DNA of 64,000 nt from Arthrobacter sp. MYb213. GTDB lineage: Bacteria > Actinomycetota > Actinomycetes > Actinomycetales > Micrococcaceae. The notes below the pieces were generated by a model. The model did not search any database, was not told the DNA's origin, and was given only the letters and a program-made list of their open reading frames with translations. Where the stretch lies: NCBI RefSeq assembly GCF_002979915.1, contig NZ_PCQA01000001.1, positions 62,001 to 126,000 on the forward strand, written 5' to 3'. This document shows positions 1 through 9,157 of the stretch, one piece after another. The position numbers were made by a program, and so were the translations under genes. Numbering within the stretch: position 1 is the stretch's first letter; every line of letters begins with the position of its first letter.

Positions 1-196
1 GATCCTGCTCGATGAACCCACCGCACACCTGGGCGAGGATGAAAGCGCAGAACTAATCCACACGCTCCGGGTAGCGCTCGCCGGTCGGACGGTTGTACTG
101 ATCACTCATGATAAGAGACTTGCACAAATGTGTGAGGGTTCGATCAACTTGACCGAACCCTCACACCAGCTGACTAACTTATTGCCAAGGAGTTAG
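1..196 (+). CDS. ABC transporter ATP-binding protein, C-terminal fragment (CydC-like)
   Basis: Only the last 64 codons are inside the window; the frame enters at base 2. The fragment opens with a Walker B and D-loop stretch ([14 protein letters not shown]) and continues into the switch-histidine segment ([10 protein letters not shown]), so it is the end of an ABC ATPase domain. The wording DEPTAHL followed by a short tail is typical of the CydC/CydD heterodimer that exports cysteine and glutathione and is needed for cytochrome bd assembly. The CydC assignment is an inference from this short piece. Its TAG stop overlaps the stop codon of the convergent parC gene. Confidence 0.75.
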   Translation, partial: ILLDEPTAHLGEDESAELIHTLRVALAGRTVVLITHDKRLAQMCEGSINLTEPSHQLTNLLPRS

Positions 197-2823
197 AGCA
201 GTACACCGCCGTCTGAGAATGGCAAGGTGTCCTCACCCGGGTGTAGCTCAGGCTTCGCGCGCGGCTTAGTCACTGGTGCGACACTAGGGGCCGATGGGGT
301 TGGCTCATCAGGTAGGGCTTGGGCCGCGCCGGCGATTGGTGTCTGGCCAACAAGGGTGCCGCCAAGAATGTTGATCGTTTGCGCCAACGGGGCGCCGGTG
401 CCGTCGCGCTTGGCGAACTCGGTGGGCAAAGCACGAACCACCCCGGCGGTTGAACTTGCGCGGGCTGGACCATGGCCGGCGTAACCCAACGCCAGGTAGT
501 CTTCACCCTTGGCGAAGCGGTGTGCCCTGACACCTGCGGTAGCACGCCCCTTAGCAGGGAACTCGCTAAAGAGGCTGATCTTCACCGACTGGCCAGAAGT
601 ACCAGGTAAGGTTTGTGAGCCGGCCGCGATGGTGGCCACCACGGCGTCATCATTTGCCTCGCCCACCACACCGAAGTGAATGACCTGATCCTCGCCGGAG
701 AGTTTGATACCTGACATACCCCCAGCGGTGCGTCCCTGCGGGCGTACCGCGCTGGCAGCAAATCGGAGAAGTTGTGCCTGCCGGGTGACAAATACCAGCT
801 CATCATTGTCACCGGATGGTGCAGCGGCAACGACCGAATCGCCATCCTTCAGCGTGATGACCTCAAATTCATCGCGGTTCAGCGGATAGTCCGGGGTAAC
901 TCGCTTGACCACACCGTTCTTGGTGCCTAAGGCGAAGACTTGATTTAGTGGCAGCAAGGCCACCACTCGTTCACGCTTTTCGAGTTTGAGGAACTCATCG
1001 ACCGGAACACCATTGGCCAGCTGCGGGAAGCCATGAATTTCGGGCAGCACGGGGACATCGATCAGGGAGATTCGAATCATTCGTCCGTGACTCGTCAACG
1101 CACCAATTTCACCGCGTGCGGTGGAAGGCACTTGCGATAAAAGCACGTCATGTTTGATTCGGGCGGAGGAAAAGTCAAGGGTTGCTCGGTCATGGGTGCG
1201 GGCGATTTGCCCGGTAGCCGAGAGCAAAACGAAGCAAGGAGAATCTGAGACTTCCAAAGCGAGCTTCGCAGTTTTCCCGGTGCCTACCGCATCTGGAAGG
1301 GCGGTTCCCTTCAACGGTTCCAAGGCCGAAGACTTATTTAGCTTGGTACGTCGCGGGGTGCCGAAGGTTTCTGCTATCTGGCCGAGTTCCTCGGAGACAA
1401 GCGCACGCAGGATCTTGTCGTCGCCCAGAATTTTACGCAGTTCTTCGATTTCGGCGCGTAGCTGTTCGGCTTCGGCCTCCAACTCAATGCGTGAGTATTT
1501 AGTTAGTTGACGCAGACGCAGTTCAAGGATGTGGCTTGCTTGGGGCTCGCTGAGGTCAAAGACCGTCATCAGTCGTTCACGGGCTTCGGCGGTTTGCTCT
1601 GAGGAGCGGATAATGGCGATGACGTCGTCAATATCGACAATCGCAACCAGCAAACCTTCAACCAGGTGCAAACGATCTTCGCGTTTAGCCAGACGGTGAG
1701 CGGTACGTCGGCGCACCACGTCGATGCGGTGATCTACATATACGCTCAACAATTCGCGCAGACCCAAGGTGCGTGGCTGGCCCTCAACCAACGTCACATT
1801 GTTGATACCGAAGGAGTCTTCCAAGGGCGTGTATTTGTACAAAGCGGCCAACACCGCGTTCGGATTAAAACCGTTCTTCAACTCAATAACGAGTTTTAGT
1901 CCGTGATGACGATCGGTGAGGTCAACAACGTCGGAGACACCGACAATTTTCTTGTTGTTGACGCCGTCTTTGATCTTTTCAATGACCTTCTCCGGGCCCA
2001 CCGTGTAGGGCAGTTCGGTGAAGACCAATGCTGACTTGCGTGCGGAAATCTGTTCCAAGGCAACGGTGGCACGGGTACGGAACGCGCCGCGACCGGTACG
2101 GTAGGCATCTTTCACTCCGTCGAGTCCCACAATCGTTCCGCCGGAGGGCAGATCCGGACCCGGAACGATTTTCATGAGATCTTCGACCGTAGCATCAGGA
2201 TTTGCAATCAAATGCTGAGTTGCCGCAATCACTTCACCCAGATTATGTGGTGCCATATTTGTGGCCATGCCCACCGCGATACCGGTAGTGCCGTTGACCA
2301 AAAGGTTCGGGAATGCAGCGGGAAGAACCTCGGGCTGCATGAACTGATTGTCATAGTTCGGGACGAAGTTCACCACGTCTTCGTCGAGGTTCGCGGTCAT
2401 GGCTACCGCGGAAGCAGCTAGTCGGGCCTCGGTATAACGTGCTGCTGCCGGGCCATCATCAAGGGAGCCGAAGTTGCCGTGCCCGTCAATCAGTGGCAAA
2501 CGCAGTGAAAAGTCCTGGGACAGTCTGACCATGGCGTCATAGATCGCAGTGTCGCCGTGTGGGTGTAATTTACCCATCACTTCACCGACCACGCGGGCGG
2601 ACTTTACATGGCCCTTTTCTGGGCGCAAACCCATTTGAGACATTTGGAAAAGTATCCGTCGTTGCACCGGCTTCAAACCATCGCGGGCATCAGGCAGCGC
2701 GCGTGAGTAGATCACCGAGTAGGCGTACTCCAAGAAGGAGGATTCCATTTCGCTGGTGACATCAATATCGACGATGTTTTCGACGAAATCCTCTGGGATC
2801 TCAGGGGTTTTTTTGCGAGCCAT
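193..2823 (-). CDS. parC: DNA topoisomerase IV subunit A
   Basis: Type IIA topoisomerase breakage-reunion subunit of 876 residues, which would pair with ParE to decatenate replicated chromosomes. The N-terminal winged-helix/tower region carries [19 protein letters not shown] and [15 protein letters not shown]. The catalytic tyrosine is in AARYTEARL near residue 130. The C-terminal beta-pinwheel region is present but lacks a recognisable GyrA box (QRRGGKG type), which favours ParC over GyrA. I chose the ATG at 2823 ([10 protein letters not shown]) because it matches the usual family N-terminus and has GAAGGG upstream. A GTG at 2856 and an ATG at 2844 are in-frame alternatives. parE is not in the window. 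Confidence 0.93.
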   Translation of the reverse strand: MARKKTPEIPEDFVENIVDIDVTSEMESSFLEYAYSVIYSRALPDARDGLKPVQRRILFQMSQMGLRPEKGHVKSARVVGEVMGKLHPHGDTAIYDAMVRLSQDFSLRLPLIDGHGNFGSLDDGPAAARYTEARLAASAVAMTANLDEDVVNFVPNYDNQFMQPEVLPAAFPNLLVNGTTGIAVGMATNMAPHNLGEVIAATQHLIANPDATVEDLMKIVPGPDLPSGGTIVGLDGVKDAYRTGRGAFRTRATVALEQISARKSALVFTELPYTVGPEKVIEKIKDGVNNKKIVGVSDVVDLTDRHHGLKLVIELKNGFNPNAVLAALYKYTPLEDSFGINNVTLVEGQPRTLGLRELLSVYVDHRIDVVRRRTAHRLAKREDRLHLVEGLLVAIVDIDDVIAIIRSSEQTAEARERLMTVFDLSEPQASHILELRLRQLTKYSRIELEAEAEQLRAEIEELRKILGDDKILRALVSEELGQIAETFGTPRRTKLNKSSALEPLKGTALPDAVGTGKTAKLALEVSDSPCFVLLSATGQIARTHDRATLDFSSARIKHDVLLSQVPSTARGEIGALTSHGRMIRISLIDVPVLPEIHGFPQLANGVPVDEFLKLEKRERVVALLPLNQVFALGTKNGVVKRVTPDYPLNRDEFEVITLKDGDSVVAAAPSGDNDELVFVTRQAQLLRFAASAVRPQGRTAGGMSGIKLSGEDQVIHFGVVGEANDDAVVATIAAGSQTLPGTSGQSVKISLFSEFPAKGRATAGVRAHRFAKGEDYLALGYAGHGPARASSTAGVVRALPTEFAKRDGTGAPLAQTINILGGTLVGQTPIAGAAQALPDEPTPSAPSVAPVTKPRAKPELHPGEDTLPFSDGGVLL

Positions 2824-2866
2824 TACTCTGTCTACGCCCTTCATCTGCTGCTTCACGGCCTAAAAT

Positions 2867-2917
2867 GTTCTACTTTCGTGTTGCGTCTGAGCGCAAACAC
2901 GAAAGCGCGACTATTCT
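2867..2917. promoter_or_regulatory. Divergent promoter with 10-bp inverted repeat between parC and pat-like gene
   Basis: Arms CTTTCGTGTT (2873-2882) and AACACGAAAG (2896-2905) are exact reverse complements separated by 13 nt. A minus-strand -10-like TAGAAC (2867-2872) abuts the left arm and faces parC. A plus-strand -10-like TATTCT (2912-2917) lies just beyond the right arm and faces the acetyltransferase gene. The repeat therefore covers the -35 regions of both promoters and could be one operator acting on both. The repeat is seen directly; the operator role is inferred. Confidence 0.5.
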
Positions 2918-2923
2918 AAGCCT

Positions 2924-5584
2924 ATGGTGGATCGTAAACTTTCAGCGGCATATCCAGCCCACTGGGAAGCAGATGTTGTTCTTCGCGATGGCACGACCGC
3001 GCATCTAAGGCCAATTACGCCCAAAGATGCTCAGGCCTTGCAAGATATGCATAAACAGCAATCTGAAACTTCGGTTTACCTACGCTATTTTACGTACAAG
3101 TCATCGCTGACTCCTAAAGAACTCGACCGCTTCACCAATGTAGATCATCACAACCGGGTGGCGTTTACCGTGGTTCGCGGTTCAAAAATCATCGGGGTTG
3201 GTCGCTATGACCGTTTGGATGACCCCACCGAAGCCGAAGTGGCGTTTAACGTGTCTGACGAATATCAAGGCACTGGTATTGGATCCATCCTGCTCGAACA
3301 CCTCGCCGCTGCAGGGCGTGAAAACGGTATCGAGAAATTTACTGCTGAGATTTTGCCGGAAAATCGGAAGATGCTCACTGTTTTCTCCGATGCAGGTTAC
3401 GCGGTGGCACGCCACTTTGAAGATGGCGTGATCATGCTTGAATTCCCCATCAACCCCACCGATAAATCTCGTGAAGTTACCGAAGCCCGCGAACACCGCG
3501 CCGAAGCAAGTAGTGTGGCGGCAATTCTGGCTCCCTCTTCGGTCGCTGTCATTGGCGCTAGCCGCTCTTGGGGGAGTATTGGGCACGATGTGCTTGATCG
3601 ACTGGTCGAAGGCCGCTTCTCTGGAACTGTCTATGCGGTAAATGAGCAGGCCTTCGAAGTGGGTGGGTTGACCAGCTACGGAAAAATCACCGAGGTGCCC
3701 GGCTCCGTAGATCTGGCTATTATTTGTGTGCCGCGCGAACGTGTACTGGAAACCATTACGGAATGCGGCGCTCACGGAGTTAAAAGCCTGATTATTATGA
3801 CTGCCGGCTACGAATCGGTGGACGGACTCCTCGCGCAACGCGAACTTGTGGCTTTGGCTCGCGCCAATGGCATGCGTGTGGTCGGCCCTGCCTCATTAGG
3901 GGTATTGAACACAGACCCGGCGATCCGGCTGAACGCTTCACTAGCTAGGGAGTTACCCATTGCTGGCAAGGTGGGCCTGTTTAGTCAGTCGGCAGCTATG
4001 GGCATCGTCCTGCAGGGCGCGGCAATGCAACGAGACGTGGGCCAGAGCAGCGCCATCTCGGCCGGCCTGCGCGCAGATGTATCTGGCAATGATGCGATGC
4101 AGTATTTTGAAGATGATGAACGAACCGCGGTACTCGCCATGCATCTTGAGTCTTTCGGTAATCCACGTAAATTCTCGCGCATTGCTCGTCGTCTGGCGCG
4201 CAGTAAGCCAGTGATCGTAGCAAAATCAGATTTGCTCGGACGCAGGCTTCCCCCAGGACATTCGGTACGTTTAGGCGAAGCTCCGCCTGAAGCATTGAAC
4301 GCGATGCTCCGCCAATCGGGGGTCATCCGGGTCAGGTCTATCGAAGAGTTGATGGACGTCGCGTCGTTGCTCTCCATTTTCCCTGCTCCGGCCGGGCCGC
4401 AAGTCGCGGTGCTTTCCAACTCCTTAACGTTGGCTGAAGTCGTTTGTGATGTTAGCGAAGGACGGAATTTGTTCGCTACCGTGCAACGCGAAGAGCTTGA
4501 TTATTCGAAGGGGCAATCGCGCTCCACGGGAATTCTTCGAGCCCGAGTCAGAGATCTGGTTCAAGACCCGCAGGTGCACGCTGTGGTGGTGGCCCATTTG
4601 CCGGATATGGGCATGGACGCCAAATCGGTTATCAAAGTGCTTTCCGAATTCAGTGGTCAAGACAAACCAGTTATAGCATTGCTGACCGGATTGACCGATA
4701 CGAAGATCCGCGAGGGGATACATCATTCAATTCCCGTGTTTACCTCGCCAACCGAAACGATTGGTGCTCTTGCTAAGGCCTACGGTTACAGCCAGTGGAT
4801 GAATGTCCCCTACGAGGCCCTACCTGAATTTTCGGACGTTGATGCGTCCGGAGCCCACGAATACTTGGACGAGCTAGTCAACGGCATTTCGGGGACCGAA
4901 CTTCAAGAGCTTACTCACGAACAGTCAGTGAAACTCCTCGGATTTTATGGGATCAAGGTTTTCGACTCGAAGGTAGTCAACAACGCGCAAGAGGCGGTGG
5001 CGGCGGCAAATCGACTTGGCTGGCCGGTAGCGCTCAAAGCCAATGACCCGGACCTGCGCCAGCGGCTAGACCTTGGGGGAGTGCGTCTGAATATTCCTGA
5101 CGCACAGAGCTTAGAAGCTAACTTCAAACATATGAGTGCGTTGATGGCCGCATACAACGTGAACTCCCTCGAAGTGCAAACTATGGCCCCGGCTGGACAA
5201 GCATGCGTAATCAAGGCGGTGGAAGATCCACTCCTTGGACCTGTAATTTCCTTTGGGCTGAGTGGAGATCCAGTCAATCTGCTCAATGACTGGTCCCATG
5301 CTGTGGCGCCGCTGACCATCGAAGATCTTGATACCTTAATCCGCCGGCCGCGTAGTAGCGTCCGTCTGTTCGGATATCAGGGCCTGCCCGCAGTGGACCT
5401 GGTGTCTTTGAAGGACTTCATCGCCCGTGTCTCGTTACTCAAAGATCACCATCCGGCGATCACCATTATGAACTTCACTCCGGTGAGCGTGGCCCAGGAA
5501 TCATCGAGTGTGTTGGGCGTCAGCATAAAAATAGGTGATGCCGAACAGCGTACAGATAGTGTCAGGCGAGCGCTGCGAAGTTGA
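2924..5584 (+). CDS. GNAT acetyltransferase fused to NDP-forming acyl-CoA synthetase domain (Pat/AcuA-type protein lysine acetyltransferase)
   Basis: This 886-residue protein has an N-terminal GNAT domain (about residues 15-175) with acetyl-CoA loop QGTGIG at 115-120. A CoA-binding Rossmann domain follows (about 200-300, VAVIGAS), then a succinyl-CoA-ligase-like domain and a C-terminal ATP-grasp domain. Salmonella Pat has the reverse order, with GNAT at the C-terminus; the N-terminal order is known from Streptomyces PatA. Family members acetylate lysines of acyl-CoA synthetases and other enzymes. The segment equivalent to the phospho-histidine loop (usually SHTGAL) reads GHSVRL, so the synthetase half may be catalytically dead and only sense ligands. 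The ATG lies 6 nt after TATTCT with no Shine-Dalgarno, suggesting a leaderless mRNA. Confidence 0.88.
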   Translation: MVDRKLSAAYPAHWEADVVLRDGTTAHLRPITPKDAQALQDMHKQQSETSVYLRYFTYKSSLTPKELDRFTNVDHHNRVAFTVVRGSKIIGVGRYDRLDDPTEAEVAFNVSDEYQGTGIGSILLEHLAAAGRENGIEKFTAEILPENRKMLTVFSDAGYAVARHFEDGVIMLEFPINPTDKSREVTEAREHRAEASSVAAILAPSSVAVIGASRSWGSIGHDVLDRLVEGRFSGTVYAVNEQAFEVGGLTSYGKITEVPGSVDLAIICVPRERVLETITECGAHGVKSLIIMTAGYESVDGLLAQRELVALARANGMRVVGPASLGVLNTDPAIRLNASLARELPIAGKVGLFSQSAAMGIVLQGAAMQRDVGQSSAISAGLRADVSGNDAMQYFEDDERTAVLAMHLESFGNPRKFSRIARRLARSKPVIVAKSDLLGRRLPPGHSVRLGEAPPEALNAMLRQSGVIRVRSIEELMDVASLLSIFPAPAGPQVAVLSNSLTLAEVVCDVSEGRNLFATVQREELDYSKGQSRSTGILRARVRDLVQDPQVHAVVVAHLPDMGMDAKSVIKVLSEFSGQDKPVIALLTGLTDTKIREGIHHSIPVFTSPTETIGALAKAYGYSQWMNVPYEALPEFSDVDASGAHEYLDELVNGISGTELQELTHEQSVKLLGFYGIKVFDSKVVNNAQEAVAAANRLGWPVALKANDPDLRQRLDLGGVRLNIPDAQSLEANFKHMSALMAAYNVNSLEVQTMAPAGQACVIKAVEDPLLGPVISFGLSGDPVNLLNDWSHAVAPLTIEDLDTLIRRPRSSVRLFGYQGLPAVDLVSLKDFIARVSLLKDHHPAITIMNFTPVSVAQESSSVLGVSIKIGDAEQRTDSVRRALRS

Positions 5585-5624
5585 GCTGAGGGCTGGCTTG
5601 GATGATTTGGGCGGTAGTACTCGG

Positions 5625-5636
5625 TAGAATTGGGTT
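5625..5636 (+). promoter_or_regulatory. -10 element TAGAAT, probable leaderless promoter
   Basis: TAGAAT occupies 5625-5630 and the ATG begins at 5637, leaving 6 nt, so transcription should begin at or next to the start codon. There is no purine-rich Shine-Dalgarno in the gap (TGGGTT). No convincing -35 box was seen. Confidence 0.5.
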
Positions 5637-6221
5637 ATGAACTCACCAACGTATTCCACTACCGCTGGTGCTGAATTGCAGCACGATCTGGTCAGGGCAG
5701 GTTTTTACCCGCAGATGGTGCAGGATGTCTTAGCCGAAGCGATGATGTCCCAACCGGTACTTGACCACTATGTCCATCTAGAGACACACTTTGATCACAA
5801 CGAAGTGCATCGCCATATTACGGTGATGGTGCTCAGTGAAAAAGTCCTGTACATCATCCACGTTGACGATCAGCAACTTGATGATCACGGTAAAGACGTC
5901 ATGGCTCAGGTTTCGACCGAAATGATCGCATTGCACCGTATTGCGTCAGTGGCTACCAACTATGTGTATCACCAGCCACAGCACTACCGCACCGGTGATG
6001 AAGTGCGAGAATTGACGTTTGGAATGTCTTGGAATGGCACTCGTCGTATCGATTTGGAACCTGCCTCTTGCGCAGATCCGCAATGCGACGCGGACCACGG
6101 GCTGAGCGGGACCGCGCAGCCAGAGGATCTGGTAATTCGTGTGAGCGCTGAAGCCGACGGACAACGTGCAGTGAATAAAGCGCGTGAGTTCGCGGTTCGT
6201 CTTCGCCACGAAACTATCTGA
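5637..6221 (+). CDS. DUF5998 family protein
   Basis: This 194-residue cytosolic protein has no signal peptide or membrane segment. Its opening (ELQHDLVRAGFYPQMVQDVLAEAM) and the run of short beta strands with an HFDHNEVHRHITVMVL segment match the actinobacterial DUF5998 family as I remember it. The family has no established biochemical role. It ends 6 nt before the phosphodiesterase gene, so the two are very likely cotranscribed. A cysteine/aspartate cluster (SCADPQCDADH, about residues 143-153) could bind metal, but this is speculative. Confidence 0.75.
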   Translation: MNSPTYSTTAGAELQHDLVRAGFYPQMVQDVLAEAMMSQPVLDHYVHLETHFDHNEVHRHITVMVLSEKVLYIIHVDDQQLDDHGKDVMAQVSTEMIALHRIASVATNYVYHQPQHYRTGDEVRELTFGMSWNGTRRIDLEPASCADPQCDADHGLSGTAQPEDLVIRVSAEADGQRAVNKAREFAVRLRHETI

Positions 6222-6227
6222 TTAGCT

Positions 6228-7412
6228 ATGAGCCAAGAAATCAGCAATTCGACGTTGCCTACGCCGCCGCAGGCGCTGCCGGTTGCTCCCGCTTACGGGC
6301 AGTCAACGTTATCGGAGATTCTTCCGTCGGCTGCTACGGCACTGGGCGTTCCCGGCTATCTGAACCCGTTAGGGCTACAACCCACTAAACGGGTTGCCCT
6401 GATCATGGTTGATGGCTTGGGCTGGAATCAATTCAAATCTCATGTCGCACATGCGCCATATTTACGCTCACTCTTTGAGCGAGCACAGAAATTAGGTACT
6501 GGTTTTCCTTCGACCACTGCCACAAGTTTGAGTAGCTTGGCGATCGGTGTGACACCGGGAGAGCATGGCATGCTTGGCTACGATGTCATCGATCCTGAGC
6601 GCCGCCGCGTGGTCAACCAGTTGGGTGGGTGGCCTGCAGATTTGCGCCCCGATAGTTGGCAAACTCTTCCCACGATCTTTGAGGCAACGCGTGACCACGG
6701 AATTCATGTGGCCTCCGTATCCTTACCATTGTTCGAAAAATCGGCATTAACGCGTGCCTCGTTGCGTGGCCCAAAATTTGTCGCCGCTAGGCAAACCAGT
6801 GCGCGGGCCAGAGCGACCCACGAGATTTTTGCGAAGAATCGTAATGCTCTGGTGTACACGTATTTCAACGAGCTGGACAAGGCGGGCCATAAGTTTGGCG
6901 TGGACTCTAGTCAGTGGAGAGATTCCCTCGAAGAAATTGACTACGTCATTAAGACGTTAGTTTCCCGTTTACCCGAGGAAACCACGGTACTCATCACCGG
7001 AGACCATGGAATGGTGGATGTGCCCAGTTCGCAGCGCATTGACTATAGTCTGGAGCCGGAACTTATTGATGGTGTAGAACTGACCAGCGGTGAACCACGC
7101 GGTGTCCAACTGAGCTTTGCAGCTGAGACTAGCCCGACCCAGCGCCAGCACGTGCGTGAGGCGTGGCAGCGTGCGTATGGCACTAAAGCCTGGGTACTCA
7201 GTCGCGAGGAAGCTATCGACCTGGGCTACTTCGGCAAAATTTCAGCAGAGCACGCAGCACGTCTGGGTGACTTGATGATTCTGGCTGCCGAGCCAATTGC
7301 ATTTTATGATGGCCGCAGAGTCTCTCCCACAGCTTTTGAGATGGTCGGCCAACATGGTTCGTTGACAGCAGGGGAACGATTTGTTCCGCTCTTTACGCTC
7401 CGCACCAAATAA
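6228..7412 (+). CDS. Alkaline-phosphatase superfamily nucleotide pyrophosphatase/phosphodiesterase
   Basis: This 394-residue protein of the type I phosphodiesterase/nucleotide pyrophosphatase family has its two-metal site visible. Asp62 is in MVDGLGWN, the nucleophile threonine is in GFPSTTATS (about 92-100), Asp/His are in FNELDKAGHKFG, and GDHGMVD supplies the last ligands. There is no signal peptide, so it is probably cytosolic. The substrate cannot be read from sequence; nucleotide or phosphonate esters are the family norm. It follows the DUF5998 gene by 6 nt and is closed by a strong bidirectional terminator. Confidence 0.87.
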   Translation: MSQEISNSTLPTPPQALPVAPAYGQSTLSEILPSAATALGVPGYLNPLGLQPTKRVALIMVDGLGWNQFKSHVAHAPYLRSLFERAQKLGTGFPSTTATSLSSLAIGVTPGEHGMLGYDVIDPERRRVVNQLGGWPADLRPDSWQTLPTIFEATRDHGIHVASVSLPLFEKSALTRASLRGPKFVAARQTSARARATHEIFAKNRNALVYTYFNELDKAGHKFGVDSSQWRDSLEEIDYVIKTLVSRLPEETTVLITGDHGMVDVPSSQRIDYSLEPELIDGVELTSGEPRGVQLSFAAETSPTQRQHVREAWQRAYGTKAWVLSREEAIDLGYFGKISAEHAARLGDLMILAAEPIAFYDGRRVSPTAFEMVGQHGSLTAGERFVPLFTLRTK

Positions 7413-7442
7413 TTTATTGCGTGCTAATGCGCACACATTAAA

Positions 7443-7487
7443 AGTGAGAGGCACCGTGCAAAGAATATTTGCACGGTGCCTCTCACT
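7443..7487. terminator. Bidirectional rho-independent terminator
   Basis: A perfect 20-bp stem (arms 7443-7462 and 7468-7487) with a 5-nt loop (GAATA) lies between the convergent phosphodiesterase and sepH genes. Short A/T flanks suit termination in both directions. Confidence 0.88.
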
Positions 7488-7505
7488 ATTCGCGGATCCG
7501 ACTAT

Positions 7506-8558
7506 TTAAGAATCGGTGTCCTTTTTACGCTTTCCAAACATGATGTCATCCCAGCTGGGAACAGAAGACCGCTTTGGTTTACGCGGAGCGTTATCTTCAG
7601 CTGAACCGCCATCGTCCTGGGTGGTATCTTCAGAATCATCCTTATCGGTGACTACTACCAGCTGCGACGTCCTTGAAGACACACCCTGAGATAAATGAGG
7701 GAATGAATCTTCCTCATCCTTGTCATACTTACTCATGCTGCGTTCAATGATTTCGTTCAACCGGTCATCCTTTGCAGGATCTCCGGGAGCTCGCTGACCG
7801 CGGCGGGCGTTGAGCAGGCTGACTAGTTCCTCGGAATCATTGTTCTCCGAGGCCGGAGCCGGAGCAGATGGAGCCTCGGTTTGTCCTACGGCTGCGATCG
7901 GGCGAAAGTACTCAGGAGCCTGCTGCTCACTTAAGGTCTGCGCCCAACGGTTCAGGTTCTTCAAAGATTTACGCGACGGAGTGAAAACCCACTTTGCGAT
8001 ATTTTCTTTGTCCTCATTCGAACCATTGTCTAATGACTCAACATTTTCAGAGTGCAACGGTGAATCAAACTGGACCGTGACAATCCACTGTCCTTCAGGA
8101 TCTTTCCAGGAGTTCCAGCGAGCGTGCTCGGCATCAATATTCAACTGGTGCAGACGATGCACCACCATTGATCCAAGATCCGCTGGCTCTTCGCCGAAGA
8201 CCTCGCGGTATTCGGCGTCGGTTTGTGGTCCTGAGACCTCAACGCGACGAGCTAACTCTGCGATGTGCTCGCGTTCTGCGAGAACAGGGCCCTCATACTT
8301 GATGATTTGCTCTACCGGAACATCCCACTCAAGTGAAAGATCATAGGCAGATGCACCGGCGCGTACCCGCGCCTGAATCTCACGTGGCGAATGAACCGAA
8401 GACTCATCTCGGTTCCGTGGCGCCCGCGCGCGGGCGATTTCGGCCATTGCACTGCGCAGCGCATCGTCGACAGGAAGTTCAAAACTCATCCCATCGTCAC
8501 TGCTGACCTGCAGGCTGGAACCATTTTCATGAATTCCTACCAGTCTCAGCTGACGCAT
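7506..8558 (-). CDS. sepH: Septation protein SepH (DUF3071)
   Basis: This 350-residue protein starts MRQLRLVGIHENGSSLQV, the characteristic opening of the actinobacterial SepH/DUF3071 family. SepH binds FtsZ and stimulates Z-ring assembly in Streptomyces and mycobacteria. The N-terminal DUF3071 domain spans about residues 1-165 and includes an HTH-like segment (VRAGASAYDLSLEWDVPVEQIIKYEGPVLAERE). The rest is low-complexity acidic linker ending in a basic tail (PKRSSVPSWDDIMFGKRKK), a conserved C-terminal feature. The ATG at 8558 is chosen over one at 8573 because GGAGGG lies 5 nt upstream. It is transcribed divergently from the DUF4193 gene. Confidence 0.93.
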   Translation of the reverse strand: MRQLRLVGIHENGSSLQVSSDDGMSFELPVDDALRSAMAEIARARAPRNRDESSVHSPREIQARVRAGASAYDLSLEWDVPVEQIIKYEGPVLAEREHIAELARRVEVSGPQTDAEYREVFGEEPADLGSMVVHRLHQLNIDAEHARWNSWKDPEGQWIVTVQFDSPLHSENVESLDNGSNEDKENIAKWVFTPSRKSLKNLNRWAQTLSEQQAPEYFRPIAAVGQTEAPSAPAPASENNDSEELVSLLNARRGQRAPGDPAKDDRLNEIIERSMSKYDKDEEDSFPHLSQGVSSRTSQLVVVTDKDDSEDTTQDDGGSAEDNAPRKPKRSSVPSWDDIMFGKRKKDTDS

Positions 8559-8569
8559 TACTACCCTCC
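8559..8569 (-). promoter_or_regulatory. Ribosome binding site deciding the sepH start
   Basis: On the minus strand GGAGGG stands 5 nt before the ATG at 8558. This favours that start over the in-frame upstream ATG at 8573, which would place the site inside the coding region. Confidence 0.7.
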
Positions 8570-8715
8570 ACACGGTCTATTTCCTGAGTAAAACTCTGCC
8601 ACTGATGGGCCCAATTTCCTACCACCGCCCCGGGTGTGGCGCAAGATTCGTCTCAAGTTCATATCACTTTGGGTCCTCCGTGTCACCGGAGGGAATGTTG
8701 TGCCCTGTTAAACGT

Positions 8716-8721
8716 TATACT
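8716..8721 (+). promoter_or_regulatory. -10 element TATACT for DUF4193 gene
   Basis: TATACT at 8716-8721 is a good -10 match about 78 nt upstream of the DUF4193 start. No convincing -35 was seen at 17 nt. The rest of 8574-8798 holds no gene that I can support. Confidence 0.4.
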
Positions 8722-8798
8722 TTTAGGCCGGTACCGTTGTTTGCCAACAGGCTCCCGGTAGCGAGCATTTCGCCAGAAGAAAAGAGTTAGAAACGATT

Positions 8799-9101
8799 AT
8801 GGTCAACAAAAACCTTGCTTCACGCGAGACCAGTCAAGACCGGTCCCGTGCCGAGCAGTTGGCCGCGGCAAAAAAATTAGGCACCGTTGCAAGCGCGAAC
8901 CTGATCGATGAGAATGAAGCCGAACTTGCCGAAGCTTTCATCCTGCCAGGTGGAGAAGCCGGTCAGGATGAAGCCAATGTTGACATCGTTCCGGAGCAAG
9001 CCGACGAATTCACTTGTGCCTCATGCTTCATGGTGCGTCACCGTTCGCAGCTGGCGCGTGAAGAGCAGGAACAAAAATATTGCACCGAGTGCGAAGGGTA
9101 A
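8799..9101 (+). CDS. DUF4193 family protein
   Basis: This 100-residue protein has the C-terminal signature QADEFTCASCFMVRHRSQLAREE...CTEC. Two CxxC pairs (about residues 75-78 and 95-98) should form a small zinc site. The acidic N-terminal half is variable, as in the family. DUF4193 is restricted to actinobacteria and has no firmly established function; in Mycobacterium it lies beside DUF3093 and dut, as here. The gene is followed by the convergent DUF3093 gene with a 56-nt gap and no clear terminator. Confidence 0.9.
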   Translation: MVNKNLASRETSQDRSRAEQLAAAKKLGTVASANLIDENEAELAEAFILPGGEAGQDEANVDIVPEQADEFTCASCFMVRHRSQLAREEQEQKYCTECEG

Positions 9102-9157
9102 CCTCGCAAGACTCGATGCAATATGTCTGTCACAAGAACGTCTGAATTACTTAGGCG

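Noticed and set aside
193-2823. Could be gyrA
   Set aside because: The GyrA-box region in the C-terminal domain is not present and the N-terminus [13 protein letters not shown] is typical of actinobacterial ParC.
3182-3838. 218-codon minus-strand open frame opposite the Pat-like gene
   Set aside because: It lies wholly inside a well-supported gene, has no recognisable domain and no ribosome site.
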